Positions 1 to 12,427 of a DNA stretch of 64,000 nucleotides are shown here, in pieces. Under the pieces are notes generated by a model. The model was not told the DNA's origin. It made no database searches and saw only the letters and a list, made by a program, of their open reading frames with translations. This DNA comes from Rutidosis leptorrhynchoides. Its lineage: Eukaryota > Streptophyta > Magnoliopsida > Asterales > Asteraceae. The stretch spans positions 100,445,501 through 100,509,500 of the forward strand of contig NC_092333.1 of the NCBI RefSeq assembly GCF_046630445.1, written 5' to 3'. The position numbers were made by a program, and so were the translations under genes. The first letter of the stretch is position 1; every line of letters begins with the position of its first letter.

Positions 1-1
1 T

Positions 2-862
2 TCAAGATTCTGGCAGACATTACAGCAAGCATTAGGAACTCGTCTAGACATGAGTACTACCTATCATCCACAAACTGATGGGCAGAGCGAAAGGACGATA
101 CAAATGCTTGAAGACATGCTACGAGCATGTGTTATTGATTTCGGAAACAGTTGGGATCGACATTTACCGTTAGCAGAATTTTCCTACAACAACAGCTACC
201 ATTCAAGCATTGAGATGGCGCCGTTTGAAGCACTTTATGGTAGAAAGTGCAGGTCTCCGATTTGTTGGAGTGAAGTGGGGGATAGACAGATTACGAGTCC
301 GGAGATTATACAAGAAACTACCGAGAAGATCATCCAAATTCAACAACGGTTGAAAACCGCCCAAAGTCGACAAAAGAGCTACGCTGACATTAAAAGAAAA
401 GATATAGAATTTGAAATTGGAGAGATGGTCATGCTTAAAGTTGCACCTTGGAAAGGCGTTGTTCGATTTGGTAAACGAAGGAAATTAAATCCAAGGTATA
501 TTGGACCATTCAAGATTATTGATCGTGTCGGACCAGTAGCTTACCGACTTGAGTTACCTCAACAACTCGCGGCTGTACATAACACTTTCCACGTCTCGAA
601 TTTGAAGAAATGTTTTGCTAAAGAGGATCTCACTATTCCGTTAGATGAAATCCAAATCAACGAAAAACTTCAATTCATCGAAGAACCTGTCGAAATAATG
701 GATCGTGAGGTTAAAAGACTTAAGCAAAACAAGATACCAATTGTTAAGGTTCGATGGAATGCTCGTAGAGGACCCGAGTTCACCTGGGAGCATGAAGATC
801 AGATGAAGAAGAAATACCCGCATCTATTTCCAGAAGATTCGTCAACACCTTCAACAGCTTAA
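2..862 (+). CDS. Ty3/gypsy chromovirus integrase C-terminus with chromodomain (partial, gypsy A)
   Basis: This is the end of a retrotransposon polyprotein and is open from the left edge to TAA at 860-862. It starts inside the integrase core: the DDE glutamate lies in the motif TDGQSERT, while the two catalytic aspartates are outside the window. The integrase C-terminal domain follows (around [14 protein letters not shown]), then a basic chromodomain-like tail ([18 protein letters not shown]) ending in [10 protein letters not shown]. Such tails are typical of plant chromoviruses and are thought to direct insertion into particular chromatin. The reading frame here is intact. It is about 61 codons longer than the same region of gypsy B, which carries a deletion. 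The 3' LTR begins 35 bp after the stop. Lineage (Tekay/Del-like) is my inference. Confidence 0.93.
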   Translation, partial: SRFWQTLQQALGTRLDMSTTYHPQTDGQSERTIQMLEDMLRACVIDFGNSWDRHLPLAEFSYNNSYHSSIEMAPFEALYGRKCRSPICWSEVGDRQITSPEIIQETTEKIIQIQQRLKTAQSRQKSYADIKRKDIEFEIGEMVMLKVAPWKGVVRFGKRRKLNPRYIGPFKIIDRVGPVAYRLELPQQLAAVHNTFHVSNLKKCFAKEDLTIPLDEIQINEKLQFIEEPVEIMDREVKRLKQNKIPIVKVRWNARRGPEFTWEHEDQMKKKYPHLFPEDSSTPSTA

Positions 863-897
863 AATTTCGGGACGAAATTTATTTAACGGGTAGGTAC

Positions 898-1100
898 TGT
901 AGTGACCCGAACTTTTCCATGTTTATATATATTAATTGAGATTGATATTTACATGATTAAATGTTTCCAACATGTTAAGCAATCAAACTTGTTAAGACTT
1001 GATTAATTGAAATATGTTTCATATAGACAATTGACCACCCAAGTTGACCGGTGATTCATGAACGTTAAAACTTGTAAAAACTATATGATGACATATATAT

Positions 1101-1189
<89 letters not shown>

Positions 1190-4100
1190 ACATGATACTA
1201 TGATAAGTAAACATATCATTAAGTATATTAACAATGAACTACATATGTAAAAACAAGACTACTAACTTAATGATTTTTAAACGAGACATATATGTAACGA
1301 TTATCGTTGTAAAGACATTTAATGTATATATATCATATTAAGAGATATTCATACATGATAATATCATGATAATATAATAATTTAAAATCTCATTTGATAT
1401 TATAAACATTGGGTTAACAACATTTAACAAGATCGTTAACCTAAAGGTTTCAAAACAACACTTACATGTAACGACTAACGATGACTTAACGACTCAGTTA
1501 AAATGTATATACATGTAGTGTTTTAATATGTATTTATACACTTTTGAAAGACTTCAATACACTTATCAAAATACTTCTACTTAACAAAAATGCTTACAAT
1601 TACATCCTCGTTCAGTTTCATCAACAATTCTACTCGTATGCACCCGTATTCGTACTCGTACAATACACAGCTTTTAGATGTATGTACTATTGGTATATAC
1701 ACTCCAATGATCAGCTCTTAGCAGCCCATGTGAGTCACCTAACACATGTGGGAACCATCATTTGGCAACTAGCATGAAATATCTCATAAAATTACAAAAA
1801 TATGAGTAATCATTCATGACTTATTTACATGAAATCAAAATTACATATCCTTTATATCTAATCCATACACCAACGACCAAAAACACCTACAAACACTTTC
1901 ATTCTTCAATTTTCTTCATCTAATTGATCTCTCTCAAGTTCTATCTTCAAGTTCTAAGTGTTCTTCATATATTCTACAAGTTCTAGTTACATAAAATCAA
2001 GAATACTTTCAAGTTTGCTAGCTCACTTCCAATCTTGTAAAGTGATCATCCAACCTCAAGAAATCTTTGTTTCTTACAGTAGATTATCATTCTAATACAA
2101 GGTAATAATCATATTCAAACTTTGGTTCAATTTCTATAACTATAACAATCTTATTTCAAGTGATGATCTTACTTGAACTTGTTTTCGTGTCATGATTCTG
2201 CTTCAAGAACTTCGAGCCATCCAAGGATCCGTTGAAGCTAGATCCATTTTTATCTTTTCCAGTAGGTTTATCCAAGGAACTTAAGGTAGTAATGATGTTC
2301 ATAACATCATTCAATTCATACATAAAAAGCTATCTTATTCGAAGGTTTAAACATGTAATCACTAGAACATAGTTTAGTTAATTCTAAACTTGTTCGCAAA
2401 CAAAAGTTAATCCTTCTAACTTGACTTTTAAAATCAACTAAACACATGTTCTATATCTATATGATATGCTAACTTAATGATTTAAAACCTGGAAACACGA
2501 AAAACACCGTAAAACCGGATTTACGCCGTCGTAGTAACACCGCGGGCTGTTTTGGGTTAGTTAATTAAAAACTATGATAAACTTTGATTTAAAATTTGTT
2601 ATTCTGAGAAAATGATTTTTATTATGAACATGAAACTATATCCAAAAATTATGGTTAAACTCAAAGTGGAAGTATGTTTTCTAAAATGGTCATCTAGACG
2701 TTGTTCTTTCGACTGAAATGACTACCTTTACCAAAACGACTTGTAACTTATTTTTCCGACTATAAACCTATACTTTTTCTGTTTAGATTCATAAAGTAGA
2801 GTTCAATATGAAACCATAGCAATTTGATTCACTCAAAACAGATTTAAAATGAAGAAGTTATGGGTAAAACAAGATTGGATAATTTTTCTCATTTTAGCTA
2901 CGTGAAAATTGGTAACAAATCTATTCCAACCATAACTTAATCAACTTGTATTGTACATTATGTAATCTTGAGATACCATAGACACGTATACAATGTTTCG
3001 ACCTATCATGTCGACACATCTATATATATTTCGGAACAACCATAGACACTCTATATGTGAATGTTGGAGTTAGCTATACAGGGTTGAGGTTGATTCCAAA
3101 ATATATATAGTTTGAGTTGTGATCAATACTGAGATACGTATACACTGGGTCGTGGATTGATTCAAGATAATATTTATCGATTTATTTCTGTACATCTAAC
3201 TGTGGACAACTAGTTGTAGGTTACTAACGAGGACAACTGACTTAATAAACTTAAAACATCAAAATATATTAAAAGTGTTGTAAATATATTTTGAACATAC
3301 TTTGATATATATGTATATATTGTTATAGGTTCGTGAATCAACCAGTGGCCAAGTCTTACTTCCCGACGAAGTAAAAATCTGTGAAAGTGAGTTATAGTCC
3401 CACTTTTAAAATCTAATATTTTTGGGATGAGAATACATGCAGGTTTTATAAATGATTTACAAAATAGACACAAGTACGTGAAACTACATTCTATGGTTGA
3501 ATTATCGAAATCGAATATGCCCCTTTTTATTAAGTCTGGTAATCTAAGAATTAGGGAACAGACACCCTAATTGACGCGAATCCTAAAGATAGATCTATTG
3601 GGCCTAACAAACCTCATCCAAAGTACCGGATGCTTTAGTACTTCGAAATTTATATCATATTCGATGGGTGTCCCGGAAATGATGGGGATATTCTTATATA
3701 TGCATCTTGTTAATGTCGGTTACCAGGTGTTCACCATATGAATGATTTTTATCTCTATGTATGGGATGTGTATTGAAATATGAAATCTTGTGGTCTATTA
3801 TTATGATTTGATATATATAGGTTAAACCTATAACTCACCAACATTTTTGTTGACGTTTTAAGCATGTTTATTCTCAGGTGATTATTAATAGCTTCCGCTG
3901 TCGCATACTTAAATAAGGACGAGATTTGGAGTCCATGCTTGTATGATATTGTGTAAAAACTGCATTCAAGAAACTTATTTTGTTGTAACATATTTGTATT
4001 GTAAACCATTATGTAATGGTTGTGTGTAAACAGGATATTTTAGATTATCATTATTTGATAATCTACGTAAAACTTTTTAAACCTTTATTGATGAAATAAA

Positions 4101-4220
4101 GGTTATGGTTTGTTTTAAAATGAATGCAGTCTTTGAAAAACATCTCATATAGAGGTCAAAACCTCGCAACGAAATCAATTAATATGGAACGTTTTTAATC
4201 AATAAGAACGGGACATTTCA
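898..4220 (+). repeat. 3' LTR of gypsy A
   Basis: The LTR begins TGTAGTGACCCGAAC right after the purine-rich tract AACGGGTAGGTAC (885-897) and ends GGGACATTTCA, so it has TG...CA termini. The same 3.3-3.5 kb sequence occurs twice, inverted, at 29509-32949 and 39331-42791. It carries a long (AT)n tract near 1107-1187 that the other copies lack. A TATA-like CTTTATATC near 1850 followed by a pyrimidine-rich leader is a candidate promoter. No coding capacity is convincing; short ORFs occur on both strands. The upstream part of the element is outside the window, so its target duplication cannot be tested. Confidence 0.93.
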
Positions 4221-4436
4221 TGGTGGTGTCGAACCACGAGAGAGACAACGGTCGGCGAGTATGTGTGGCGCAATTTAATTGGTGATTGGACTAGGCAAAC
4301 TATCTGTTGGCTTGTTTCAAATAAAGAAAAAAATAATTACAAATATAAATTCAATATAAATACCATACTTTTATATACATATTAACACACTCATTTTCTT
4401 TTTCATCTTCATCATTCTTTTGAATACATTATACAA

Positions 4437-5740
4437 ATGGATAAAGGAAAACAAGTTGAAAAAGAGTATGAGATGTTTAATTACGTAATGGAATCGAATT
4501 CGGATGATGAAGAAGCCATCAATATCATAAAACTTGCATACGAAGCCGAAGCGTTAGCCGAATATCAAAGAGAAAAAATACCACGAATTTATATCAATAG
4601 AGATCGTGAAGGTGCTGGGGAACTTTTATAGAATTATTATTTTTGTGAAACACCAACTTTTCCCCCGATAAAATTCAAACTCCGCATGCGTTGTCAATTA
4701 TTCATGCGAATCGTAGGTGATATAACTCAGGTATTTTCCAAAGAAAACTGCCCCCCTTACTTTTTATAATTTAAACAAAGAATTAATGCAAGTGGTCGGC
4801 AAGGACTAATAATCTTTCAAAAAATTACATCAGCTATACGTTAATTGGCGTATAGTGTTGCACCAGATTCTCTCGATGAGTATTTGCAATTGAGTGAAAC
4901 CTCACGTTTTACATTTCTTGAAAACTTTTGTCATTGTGTAACTCACTTATATGGTGGAGAGTATTTGAGAGGGCCAAATGCTACCGACATAACACGTATG
5001 TATAGTGCTCACGAAGAGAAACATGGTTTTAAGGGGATGTTGGGTAGTATTGACTGCATGCACTGACAATGAAAAAATTGCCCTAATGCGTGAAAAGGTC
5101 AAAAAAACTAGGGGTGACCAAATAGGGCCAACGGTCATGCTCGAAACGGTTGCTTCACATGATATGTGGATTTGGCATGCGTTTTTTTGGTATGACGGGT
5201 TCAAATAATGACATTAATGTTTTATATAATTCTCCTCAGTTTGATTTACTTAAAATAGAATTGCGCCACCTGCATCATTTTATGTGAATGGGCACAACTA
5301 TACAAAAGGGTATTATCTTGCTGGTGGTATATATCCGGATTGGGCAACCCTTATTAAAGGATATTCACAACCAACGGATGAGAAACGTGCGAAGTTCAAA
5401 AGGTTTTAAGAAAGTGCCCGAAAAGATGTTGAAAGAACATTTGGTGTTCTTCAAGGTAGATTTGCTATTTTGAAATCCCCCGCTAAAGCATACATGAATA
5501 CTTGTATTTTGTTGAATAATATGCACATGATTCAAGAGGATAACAGTTTTTAAATTAGCTCAATCGAAGAAGCAATGTTTGCTGACCCACATAATCGTCC
5601 AAGAAGGAATATCAGAAATAATTCAAGAGATCGGGATACGATTAATAGAGATACGTGATCAAAGAGTGCACAACCAACTTCGAGCATACCTTACGGAGCA
5701 CATTTGGAACTTGCCAGCAAACTTTTCTAGCATTAACTAA
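4437..5740 (+). pseudogene. PIF/Harbinger-type DDE transposase (ALP1-like), inactivated
   Basis: The protein would cut and join DNA as the transposase of a PIF/Harbinger element. Recognisable parts in order: an acidic start (MDKGKQVEKEYEMFNY), the region IYINRDREGAGE, the first catalytic Asp in GSIDCMHW, the second in SNNDINVL, and the third acidic residue in ARKDVERTFGVLQGRF, ending near HIWNLPANF. These pieces lie in more than one frame. An in-frame TAG follows GELL at about 4629, another stop follows PPYFL, and further stops and shifts occur after 5040. It cannot make a transposase as it stands. Gypsy A ends only about 215 bp upstream, so the retroelement may have landed in or beside the transposon's 5' region. 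I found no clear terminal inverted repeats. Confidence 0.9.
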
Positions 5741-6380
5741 AATTTCAATATATGTAATTTTTATTTTAAACGTTTTAATGATTATGCAATTTTTATTTTA
5801 AGCACTTTAATTATATTTTGTAAGTTTTATTTTAATATTATGCATTATTAGGCAATTTTTATAAATATGTTAAAAATACAAAAAATTGGAAAATAAATGC
5901 CTCACAACAGCATAACAATAAATTTACCACAACGCCTATTTAGTCCCACAACAATGTCACAACAGCAAAAATCCCCCCATAACACCACAACATCACAACA
6001 ATTTAGTTTAGCGTAGAGAATGGTCATATACTTATCTCATCTTTAAGTTGTGAGACACACAACTAACGAATTCCTTCACAAAAACCACTAAACACACAAT
6101 TAGAAGAAACCAATACAAATACAAAGTATATTTTTCCAGTTTTATTCACATTATTTAACTATTATATCTAACTACAATTTACAATAGCAATTTATATATA
6201 ATTGGTCCTAAAAATATTCTGTAATCTTCACTAATAAGAATAAGTCGAAAGAAATCTATGTACTTTGTAACAATTTGCACAACTAAATGTGTAGATTCAC
6301 AAACCATTATTATTACATTCTTAATATGTATGAATATGCATGATGAAAACATGTTATTCATTACTGGATGGTGAACAAAA
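5741..6380. other. AT-rich spacer, no gene seen
   Basis: This stretch separates the Harbinger pseudogene from the tRNA-like sequence. It is AT-rich with a run of short CACAACA-type repeats around 5895-6000, possibly the degraded 3' end of the Harbinger element. No credible coding region or element terminus was found. Confidence 0.5.
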
Positions 6381-6453
6381 GGGGTTGTAGCTCAGATGGT
6401 AGAGCGCTCGCTTAGCATGCGAGAGGTACGGGGATCGATACACCGCATCTCCA
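6381..6453 (+). tRNA. tRNA-Ala (AGC), probably decayed
   Basis: The 73-nt sequence folds as tRNA-Ala: the D-arm contains GCTCAGATGGTAGAGC, the anticodon loop TTAGCAT gives anticodon AGC, the discriminator is A, and the G3:U70 identity pair is kept. A T-run follows at 6454 and could end Pol III transcription. Compared with the plant tRNA-Ala(AGC) I remember there are two changes: T at position 5 opposite U68 in the acceptor stem, and A in the 3' side of the T-stem (CACCG opposite CGGGG). Both break base pairs, and the second lies in the internal B box. It is therefore recognisable but may be a pseudogene. Confidence 0.8.
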
Positions 6454-6460
6454 TTTTATT

Positions 6461-7015
6461 CGTTTTTTTTATTTAATTTAATTTGATTCTTATTAGTTTG
6501 ACTTTAAAAGGCTTGAGTTGATCCCAAAACTTGAAGATACATGCTATAGATACACCCATAAAAATGTAAACACGCACACACACAAAATCATTGATTACTC
6601 GGATTTTGTTAACATATCTCGGAGGTAAAACAATACTGTGTTGTTACAATCCTTATAAAAACATTTGATCTAATACTAAAACAATAGCCATTGCTAAACT
6701 AGAATCAATCCCTCGATTTACAACCAAGTCGAAAACTTCGTTTTTTTTATTTAATTTAATTTGATTTTTATTAGTTTGACTTTAAAAGGCTTGAGTTGAT
6801 CCCAAAACTGAAGATACATGCTATAGATACACCCATAAAAATGTAAACACGCACACACACAAAATCATTGATTACTCGGATTTTGTTAACAAATCTCGGA
6901 GGTAAAACAATACTGTGTTGTTACAATCCTTATAAAAACATTTGATCTAATACTAAAACAATAGCCATTGCTAAACTAGAATCAATCCCTCGATTTACAA
7001 CCAAGTCGAAAACGT
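6461..7015. repeat. 278-bp tandem duplication covering the 3' end of the LURP-one-related gene
   Basis: Copy 1 (6461-6738) and copy 2 (6739-7015) are adjacent direct repeats that differ at only a few positions: C/T in GATTCTTATT versus GATTTTTATT, one missing T near AACTTGAAG, T/A in AACATATCTC versus AACAAATCTC, and T/G at the junction. Each copy read on the minus strand contains the last coding segment of the gene (VFDLVVNRGIDSS...) and the 3' flank. The near identity indicates a recent event. Confidence 0.93.
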
Positions 7016-8027
7016 CGATCCCAAATGACACCTTGTGTCACATTTTCTTTCCTTCGAATCTCGGCTACTACGTTTCTTGACTCATCAAGAACTTTGCATG
7101 ATCGGTTCATGTACGACCCTTCAATTATGTATCCTTCATTCTCATCATAATTTGTCGATCGATTAACTCGAGCTAGTTTCTTTATCTTCAGAGGTAGGAT
7201 ATTTATATACTTACTTACACGATATAATGGTTGTTGCTTCTTTGATGATATTTCACCTTCAAACACGAGCCAACTATCGACCAACTTCAGTTTCTGGTAA
7301 GTACATATATATGTCACAATATGTTAATAAGTTGTTCATATAATTTCTTTATAAAGCACATGCATTGCTATATATGACTCAAACCTAACAAGCGCCTCAA
7401 GCTGAATTTTATTTTCGGTAGGGTTTATACTTGATATATGTCCAAAAAGGATATATATTATTTTGTCTAACTAGAATTATTGTCACACTTGAGTAAAGAT
7501 ATTTTTTGACCAAAGATATTTTATCAAAAATTAACGAAATACTACGTAGTGAGTATACTATTTTTAGTTTGTTACAATGCTTTTACCCTTCCGTTCTAAG
7601 CAATATATATGGGATTTGAATTAAGTTATTATTATTTTTTTTTAATATTTCAGAAAGATATATCTAACACACCTTGAGTTATTAGCATATATATGGATGA
7701 ATGGTATGTAACGTATGGAGTAATTATTAAACGTACCTTGCAACAAGAAATAGTAAAAATAGCTTTGCCGGAAGCATCCATGAGAACTAGTTCTTGCCGT
7801 CGACGGCCACCGTAATTATCGACCCTATATACCAAGTCACCACCGGAGTTTATAACTGTGAACCCACTACACCCTACAAACAACGACTTCCTCCAAACGG
7901 TTAAACTCATGGGCCCACCGCCACCATCATTGCCACCGTGGATGCCCACAACATCATCAGATTGTTCTTGATCTTGACATCGTTGATCATGCACTGTCCT
8001 TGACAAAGATTTCATGAATCTTAACAT
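6930..8027 (-). pseudogene. LURP-one-related (LOR, tubby-C2-like) protein gene, two exons, frameshifted near its end
   Basis: LOR proteins are small plant proteins with a tubby-like fold; LURP1 acts in defence, but most members have no known role. Exon 1 runs from ATG at 8027 to 7737 (97 codons: MLRFMKSLSRT..., with MSLTVWRKSLFVG and GKAIFTIS). It ends CAAG before GTACGT. Exon 2 starts at 7293 after TTACCAG and joins in phase (KKLKLVDSWLVFEGE). It continues through YIIEGSYMNRSCKVLDE to GVIWDRRF, where this frame stops at 6982. The family's usual hydrophobic C-terminal segment (DVFDLVVNRGIDSS then AMAIVLVLDQMFL) lies one frame over, with its stop at 6930-6932. A single-base indel near 7015-7020, next to the tandem-duplication junction, explains this. 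The C-terminal helix fills the core of the fold, so the product is probably unstable unless the indel is an assembly error. Confidence 0.85.
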
Positions 8028-8496
8028 ACTAATTTTTTTATCTATTTTTCTTTCTTTTTTTTTTTTTTTCTGTGGTTTGCGAATTTCGGAAGATGAAGGA
8101 AAACAATCAAGAAACGGAGAGATATTTATGATGTGATATAATGATGGACTGAAGGAATATATGAGGGGTGTTTTGGTAATTATGATTAATTCGTGGGTCG
8201 TGTAATAGATCATATACTACCCACACATATCTTATAGTTTACTTATTTTTGCGACCATTTTGTATTAAATACTGAGAAGGTTATTCAAATTTATTCTTTT
8301 GTATTTTTAGGTTATTAGTCATATTTTAAAATAATTCTTTAGTCCATTAAAGTTTATCATTCTTAAAATAGTTTTATAGGTCTCCCAGATTCATATTTTG
8401 CTCAATATATATCAACTCTATCAATAAAATTCATTGAAAAAATATAAAAATATGCAAATACTCATGTAGTTGAAAACAATTAATTAATAGTATTAA
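8028..8496. other. Upstream flank of the LURP-one-related gene
   Basis: AT-rich. A run of about 20 T/C (8041-8070 on +) lies just upstream of the start codon, giving an A/G-rich leader on the minus strand. No clear TATA box could be chosen with confidence, and no other gene was seen. Confidence 0.4.
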
Positions 8497-9048
8497 CTAG
8501 TTGTGGAGCCCTCGCTTCGCGCCGGGAGCTCCGTTTTGAATGCGAGTTAAAAAAAAGTCTTTCCTTTGTGGATCTGTTTTGTAAAAAAGAATTTTTTCGA
8601 CATCTAACATTGAAGGGTTGTTCCTTTTGTGAAAGTTGATTCTTTTAGCGTTAAAGTTAGTTGATCTATTTTGTAAAAAAGAATGTTTTTCGACATCTTT
8701 TGGTAGCATTGAAGGGTTGTTCCTTTTAAGAAAGTTGTTTCTTTTATCGTTGGAGACAAAAAAAAATGTAGCACAGTAGTGGCCTATGTGGGTCCTACTG
8801 TTTGAGCGCAGTGTACAAGTCGGTAAAACGTGGTGGGTGTTATTATTCAGTATTTTTGGTGTTAGTGATGGGATAAATAATAATTTAGAATATAGGTATA
8901 AAGTGGGGGTTCGATTTGTATTTTAATGGAAGTTAGGGGGTTAGAATATAGGTATAAAGTGGGGGGTTCGATTTGTATTTTAATGGAAGTTAGGGGTTAG
9001 GTTTGTTAAAAATGAAAAATTGAATAGTACTATTCATAATAAGTAGGA
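8497..9048 (-). mobile_element. Non-autonomous Helitron-like element
   Basis: Read on the minus strand, the left end looks like a Helitron 3' terminus: an imperfect GC-rich hairpin (GGAGCTCCC ... GAGGGCTCC, about 8505-8532), then ACAACTAG and a host T at 8496. The right end would start TCCTACTTATTATG at 9048 on the minus strand, but the base before it is G and not the usual A. Inside are a pair of imperfect ~130-bp repeats (CGACATCT...ATTGAAGGGTTG, 8540-8740) and a direct repeat of about 55 bp (8886-9000). There is no coding region. The 3' end is better supported than the 5' end. Confidence 0.45.
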
Positions 9049-9708
9049 CAAATTTTGTCTATTAGTTATATTGGTAATGGTAATAATGTTAAATAAAGAA
9101 ACACACGTGTACATGTGTTATTTAACATTTTACAGTCGAAATTTAATATATAAAGAACAACATAGGGTGGCATACAATCTTTTTTAAATATAAGTGACTT
9201 ATAAATACAAAAAAATAAATTATGATGGTCTACAAAATTATTTCTAAATACAGTGATCTACAAACACAAAACATTAGAGTGTTTTATGTTTTTAGAGTGT
9301 TTTTTTCCTTTCTTTTTTTTTTTTTTTTGAAAGGCTTTTTAAAATGTTTTTAAAAATTTTGTCTGATGATTTGCAAGTTATGTTTGTAAAGAAGATGTGA
9401 CCTAAATGTATCCATGTTGAAAACTGTTTGTTTTTATGATTACAAAATAATTTAATCTTGTCAGAGCATTTAGAAGTACATTTCTAAGTCTGCGAGTTTG
9501 TAGACAAAATAACACGTTATTATCCGTATACATATGTAAGGATCGTCAATGTAACTTATTTTGTTTCTTAGCTAATTTTTTTTTTTTTTTTCACTTTGTT
9601 GGTGTGTTCGTTTGCTAGGTTACATCTAGGGTTGGATCAGTGAGGAATATATGATTAAATTTGAATCGGGTCAAAATTTTCTTTATAAAGTACATTTCAT
9701 AATTAGTA
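9049..9708. other. AT-rich intergenic DNA
   Basis: Poly-T runs near 9310-9330 and 9577-9592, otherwise no gene, RNA or element end that I can support. Confidence 0.4.
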
Positions 9709-9717
9709 CTTAATACC

Positions 9718-10276
<559 letters not shown>

Positions 10277-10285
10277 CTTAATACC

Positions 10286-10830
10286 TTTAAAAAACCATAA
10301 ATCCTACAGATATATATGGAGTCTGATAGCTAAATTTAATAGTGTCGTATACGATTTTATGGAAATTTAACAAAAAAAAATTCAAAGATAGTGCGGGTCA
10401 TGAGATTACATAACTAGGGATGGCATTGGATCGAGTGATGCCATATCAACATCAATATTCATTTATTGTTTGTTCATCCGCATTTATATTCATATCCGTT
10501 TAGGTTTCTTTCATCCATAAATATCCAATGAATTAAGCATGTTAATGAATATTCATTGAATATTCAACAAAATATTGATGCAATGATGATTTTGAAAATT
10601 ACATGTACATTATAACAACTGTAATGCATAATCTTTATGTTTTTGATTTATTACACATGCGTTGATTGTAATTTTTCGTCAATTGTGACTTTAATTAAGC
10701 AAAATACGTTACAATATAAGTAAATATACATTTAAAACAATTTAAACGTGTAACGTTAATATTATTAATAACAATTTAATAAGCGTAACTTTTATAACCA
10801 TTATTTTTCTTATATGTATATCGATATGCA
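10286..10830. other. AT-rich intergenic DNA
   Basis: No gene or element end recognised. Short repeated words (ATTCATTG..., CATCCATA) near 10440-10570 look like simple sequence. Confidence 0.4.
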
Positions 10831-10831
10831 G

Positions 10832-11138
10832 GTTCAAACGAGAACCATAAAAATGGCGAGATATGCGAGAACTTTTTAATTTCATAGTTTTTATGCATTT
10901 AAATGCAACAAATTATATGCAAATGTTAATCAATGCTCATATCATCAACAAACATGCACATGTGAACGAGAAACTATATATTTGATTATATACGTAAAAT
11001 ATAAGTTTTTTCAAACTATTTTATGTTCATTCTTACTCTCCATCAACATTTATGGGTGATTTTATCTAAGTACATGTGAAAATCAATATAAATTCAAAGT
11101 TTTCACAGTTCTCGCCTTTTTGTGGTTCTCGTTTGAAC
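10832..11138. mobile_element. Short inverted-repeat element (about 307 bp), family unknown
   Basis: The left end GTTCAAACGAGAACCATAAA with GGCGAGA... after it is matched, inverted, by the right end (...GGTTCTCGTTTGAAC at 11124-11138). The arms extend imperfectly to about 45 bp. This is the form of a MITE. I could not settle a target duplication because an (AT)n tract begins directly to the right, so the superfamily is left open. Confidence 0.55.
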
Positions 11139-11142
11139 TTTT

Positions 11143-11146
<4 letters not shown>

Positions 11147-11232
<86 letters not shown>
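11147..11232. repeat. (AT)n microsatellite
   Basis: About 86 bp of uninterrupted AT dinucleotides directly right of the inverted-repeat element. A similar tract lies inside the Mutator MITE (9848-9942). Confidence 0.95.
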
Positions 11233-11234
<2 letters not shown>

Positions 11235-12427
11235 GGTGATAACGAATATATATATTCATGGATTATAAATTTTTATCCATCTTTGATTCGTAAAATATTT
11301 GAATTATCTATATCTATATTCATTTCTATATTATTTGTTCCTTTAGATCATTCACACTTATTATAAATAGATCGAAAGAGATTGATATCAATAAACAGAA
11401 CATACATTGTTATCCCTATCCATTGATCCCGAGTGTCATTCACCATTAGTTGAATTCACGTAACGATTGTACTTGTTTGATCTTCATATTAGTTAATGTT
11501 ATTACATATTTTCCAAAAGAGCCTTCGTTGTTCGTACTACTCATACTAGCATTGAGTATTTGGACTTGTAGTACTGAAATTTATCATTTTCGTGATGTTG
11601 GGTACGAATCTTTACACGAAACCATACGTGTTTATAATGGTTACGAAACAAAAGTATAAAACAAGTAACTTTTGAATTTTGACGGTGGTAAGTTCTTTCT
11701 ATATATCCTGTCCCGTATACCTTGTGATCGATGAATTCAAAAATCGTTGTGATCGTAAAATAATCAATACTTGATTTTACATTCAGTTTAGATGAATTCA
11801 AAAATCGTTGTGATCGATGGACTTCAATACTTCATAAGTTCAATTAATGTCAATACGCAGTATCAAATAATTAGGGTTCATCATCATTAGTCATTAGATA
11901 TAAGAATATGAATAAAGAATAAAGAATAAGAATAAGAATACCATTCAAAACAGACAATAATACCTACCAGTTATTTCTATTGCCAACTTTAATCTAGAAA
12001 AACCTTTCCTTTTTTCAAAATTTGTTTTCTAGTGTCAATAACACCATGAGAGGTGTATCATATCCTATCCATTGATGAAGTGTTTTGATTCCTTTTAGCT
12101 TTAATGAATGACGTGTCCTTTTTGGTGTTGATCATTGTCAGTGGTCCAAATTAGCCCAATTTCTTGGCTAACTAATTAGAAAACCTTTTTAAACAGATAA
12201 ATATTTAAACAGAAATGTTTGACTGATTTAGCTAAAGATTAAATCGAGCGTCTTCGCCAAGATCATCGTTTGAGAATTAATCGACCTACACGTATAAAGA
12301 GTGTATATAAAGGGTGGTCCATAACTTGAAAATTGCAATATACGAGTATGTTTAGTTAGGTTGCAATGCAAAACAAAATTTTCAGTTACAACTTGTAATC
12401 ACATCACTAGAGTTTTAAAAATACGAA
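11233..12427. other. AT-rich intergenic DNA
   Basis: No gene supported. A 26-bp sequence (GATGAATTCAAAAATCG...) occurs twice, around 11729 and 11792. ORFs here are short and without recognisable domains. Confidence 0.4.

Noticed and set aside
1544-1777. 77-codon sense ORF in the LTR, repeated at 41783
   Set aside because: Interrupted by a stop in the 29509-32949 copy and without a domain; it looks like chance.
3210-3473. 87-codon antisense ORF in the LTR, repeated at 30256 and 40077
   Set aside because: It is shared only because the LTR is shared. One copy changes length through a TA indel and there is no known domain.
4221-4436. Region after gypsy A tested for a Harbinger terminal repeat
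   Set aside because: No inverted match to the region after 5740 could be found by eye.
8497-8709. 70-codon minus-strand ORF
   Set aside because: Falls in the Helitron-like repeats and consists of the duplicated unit.
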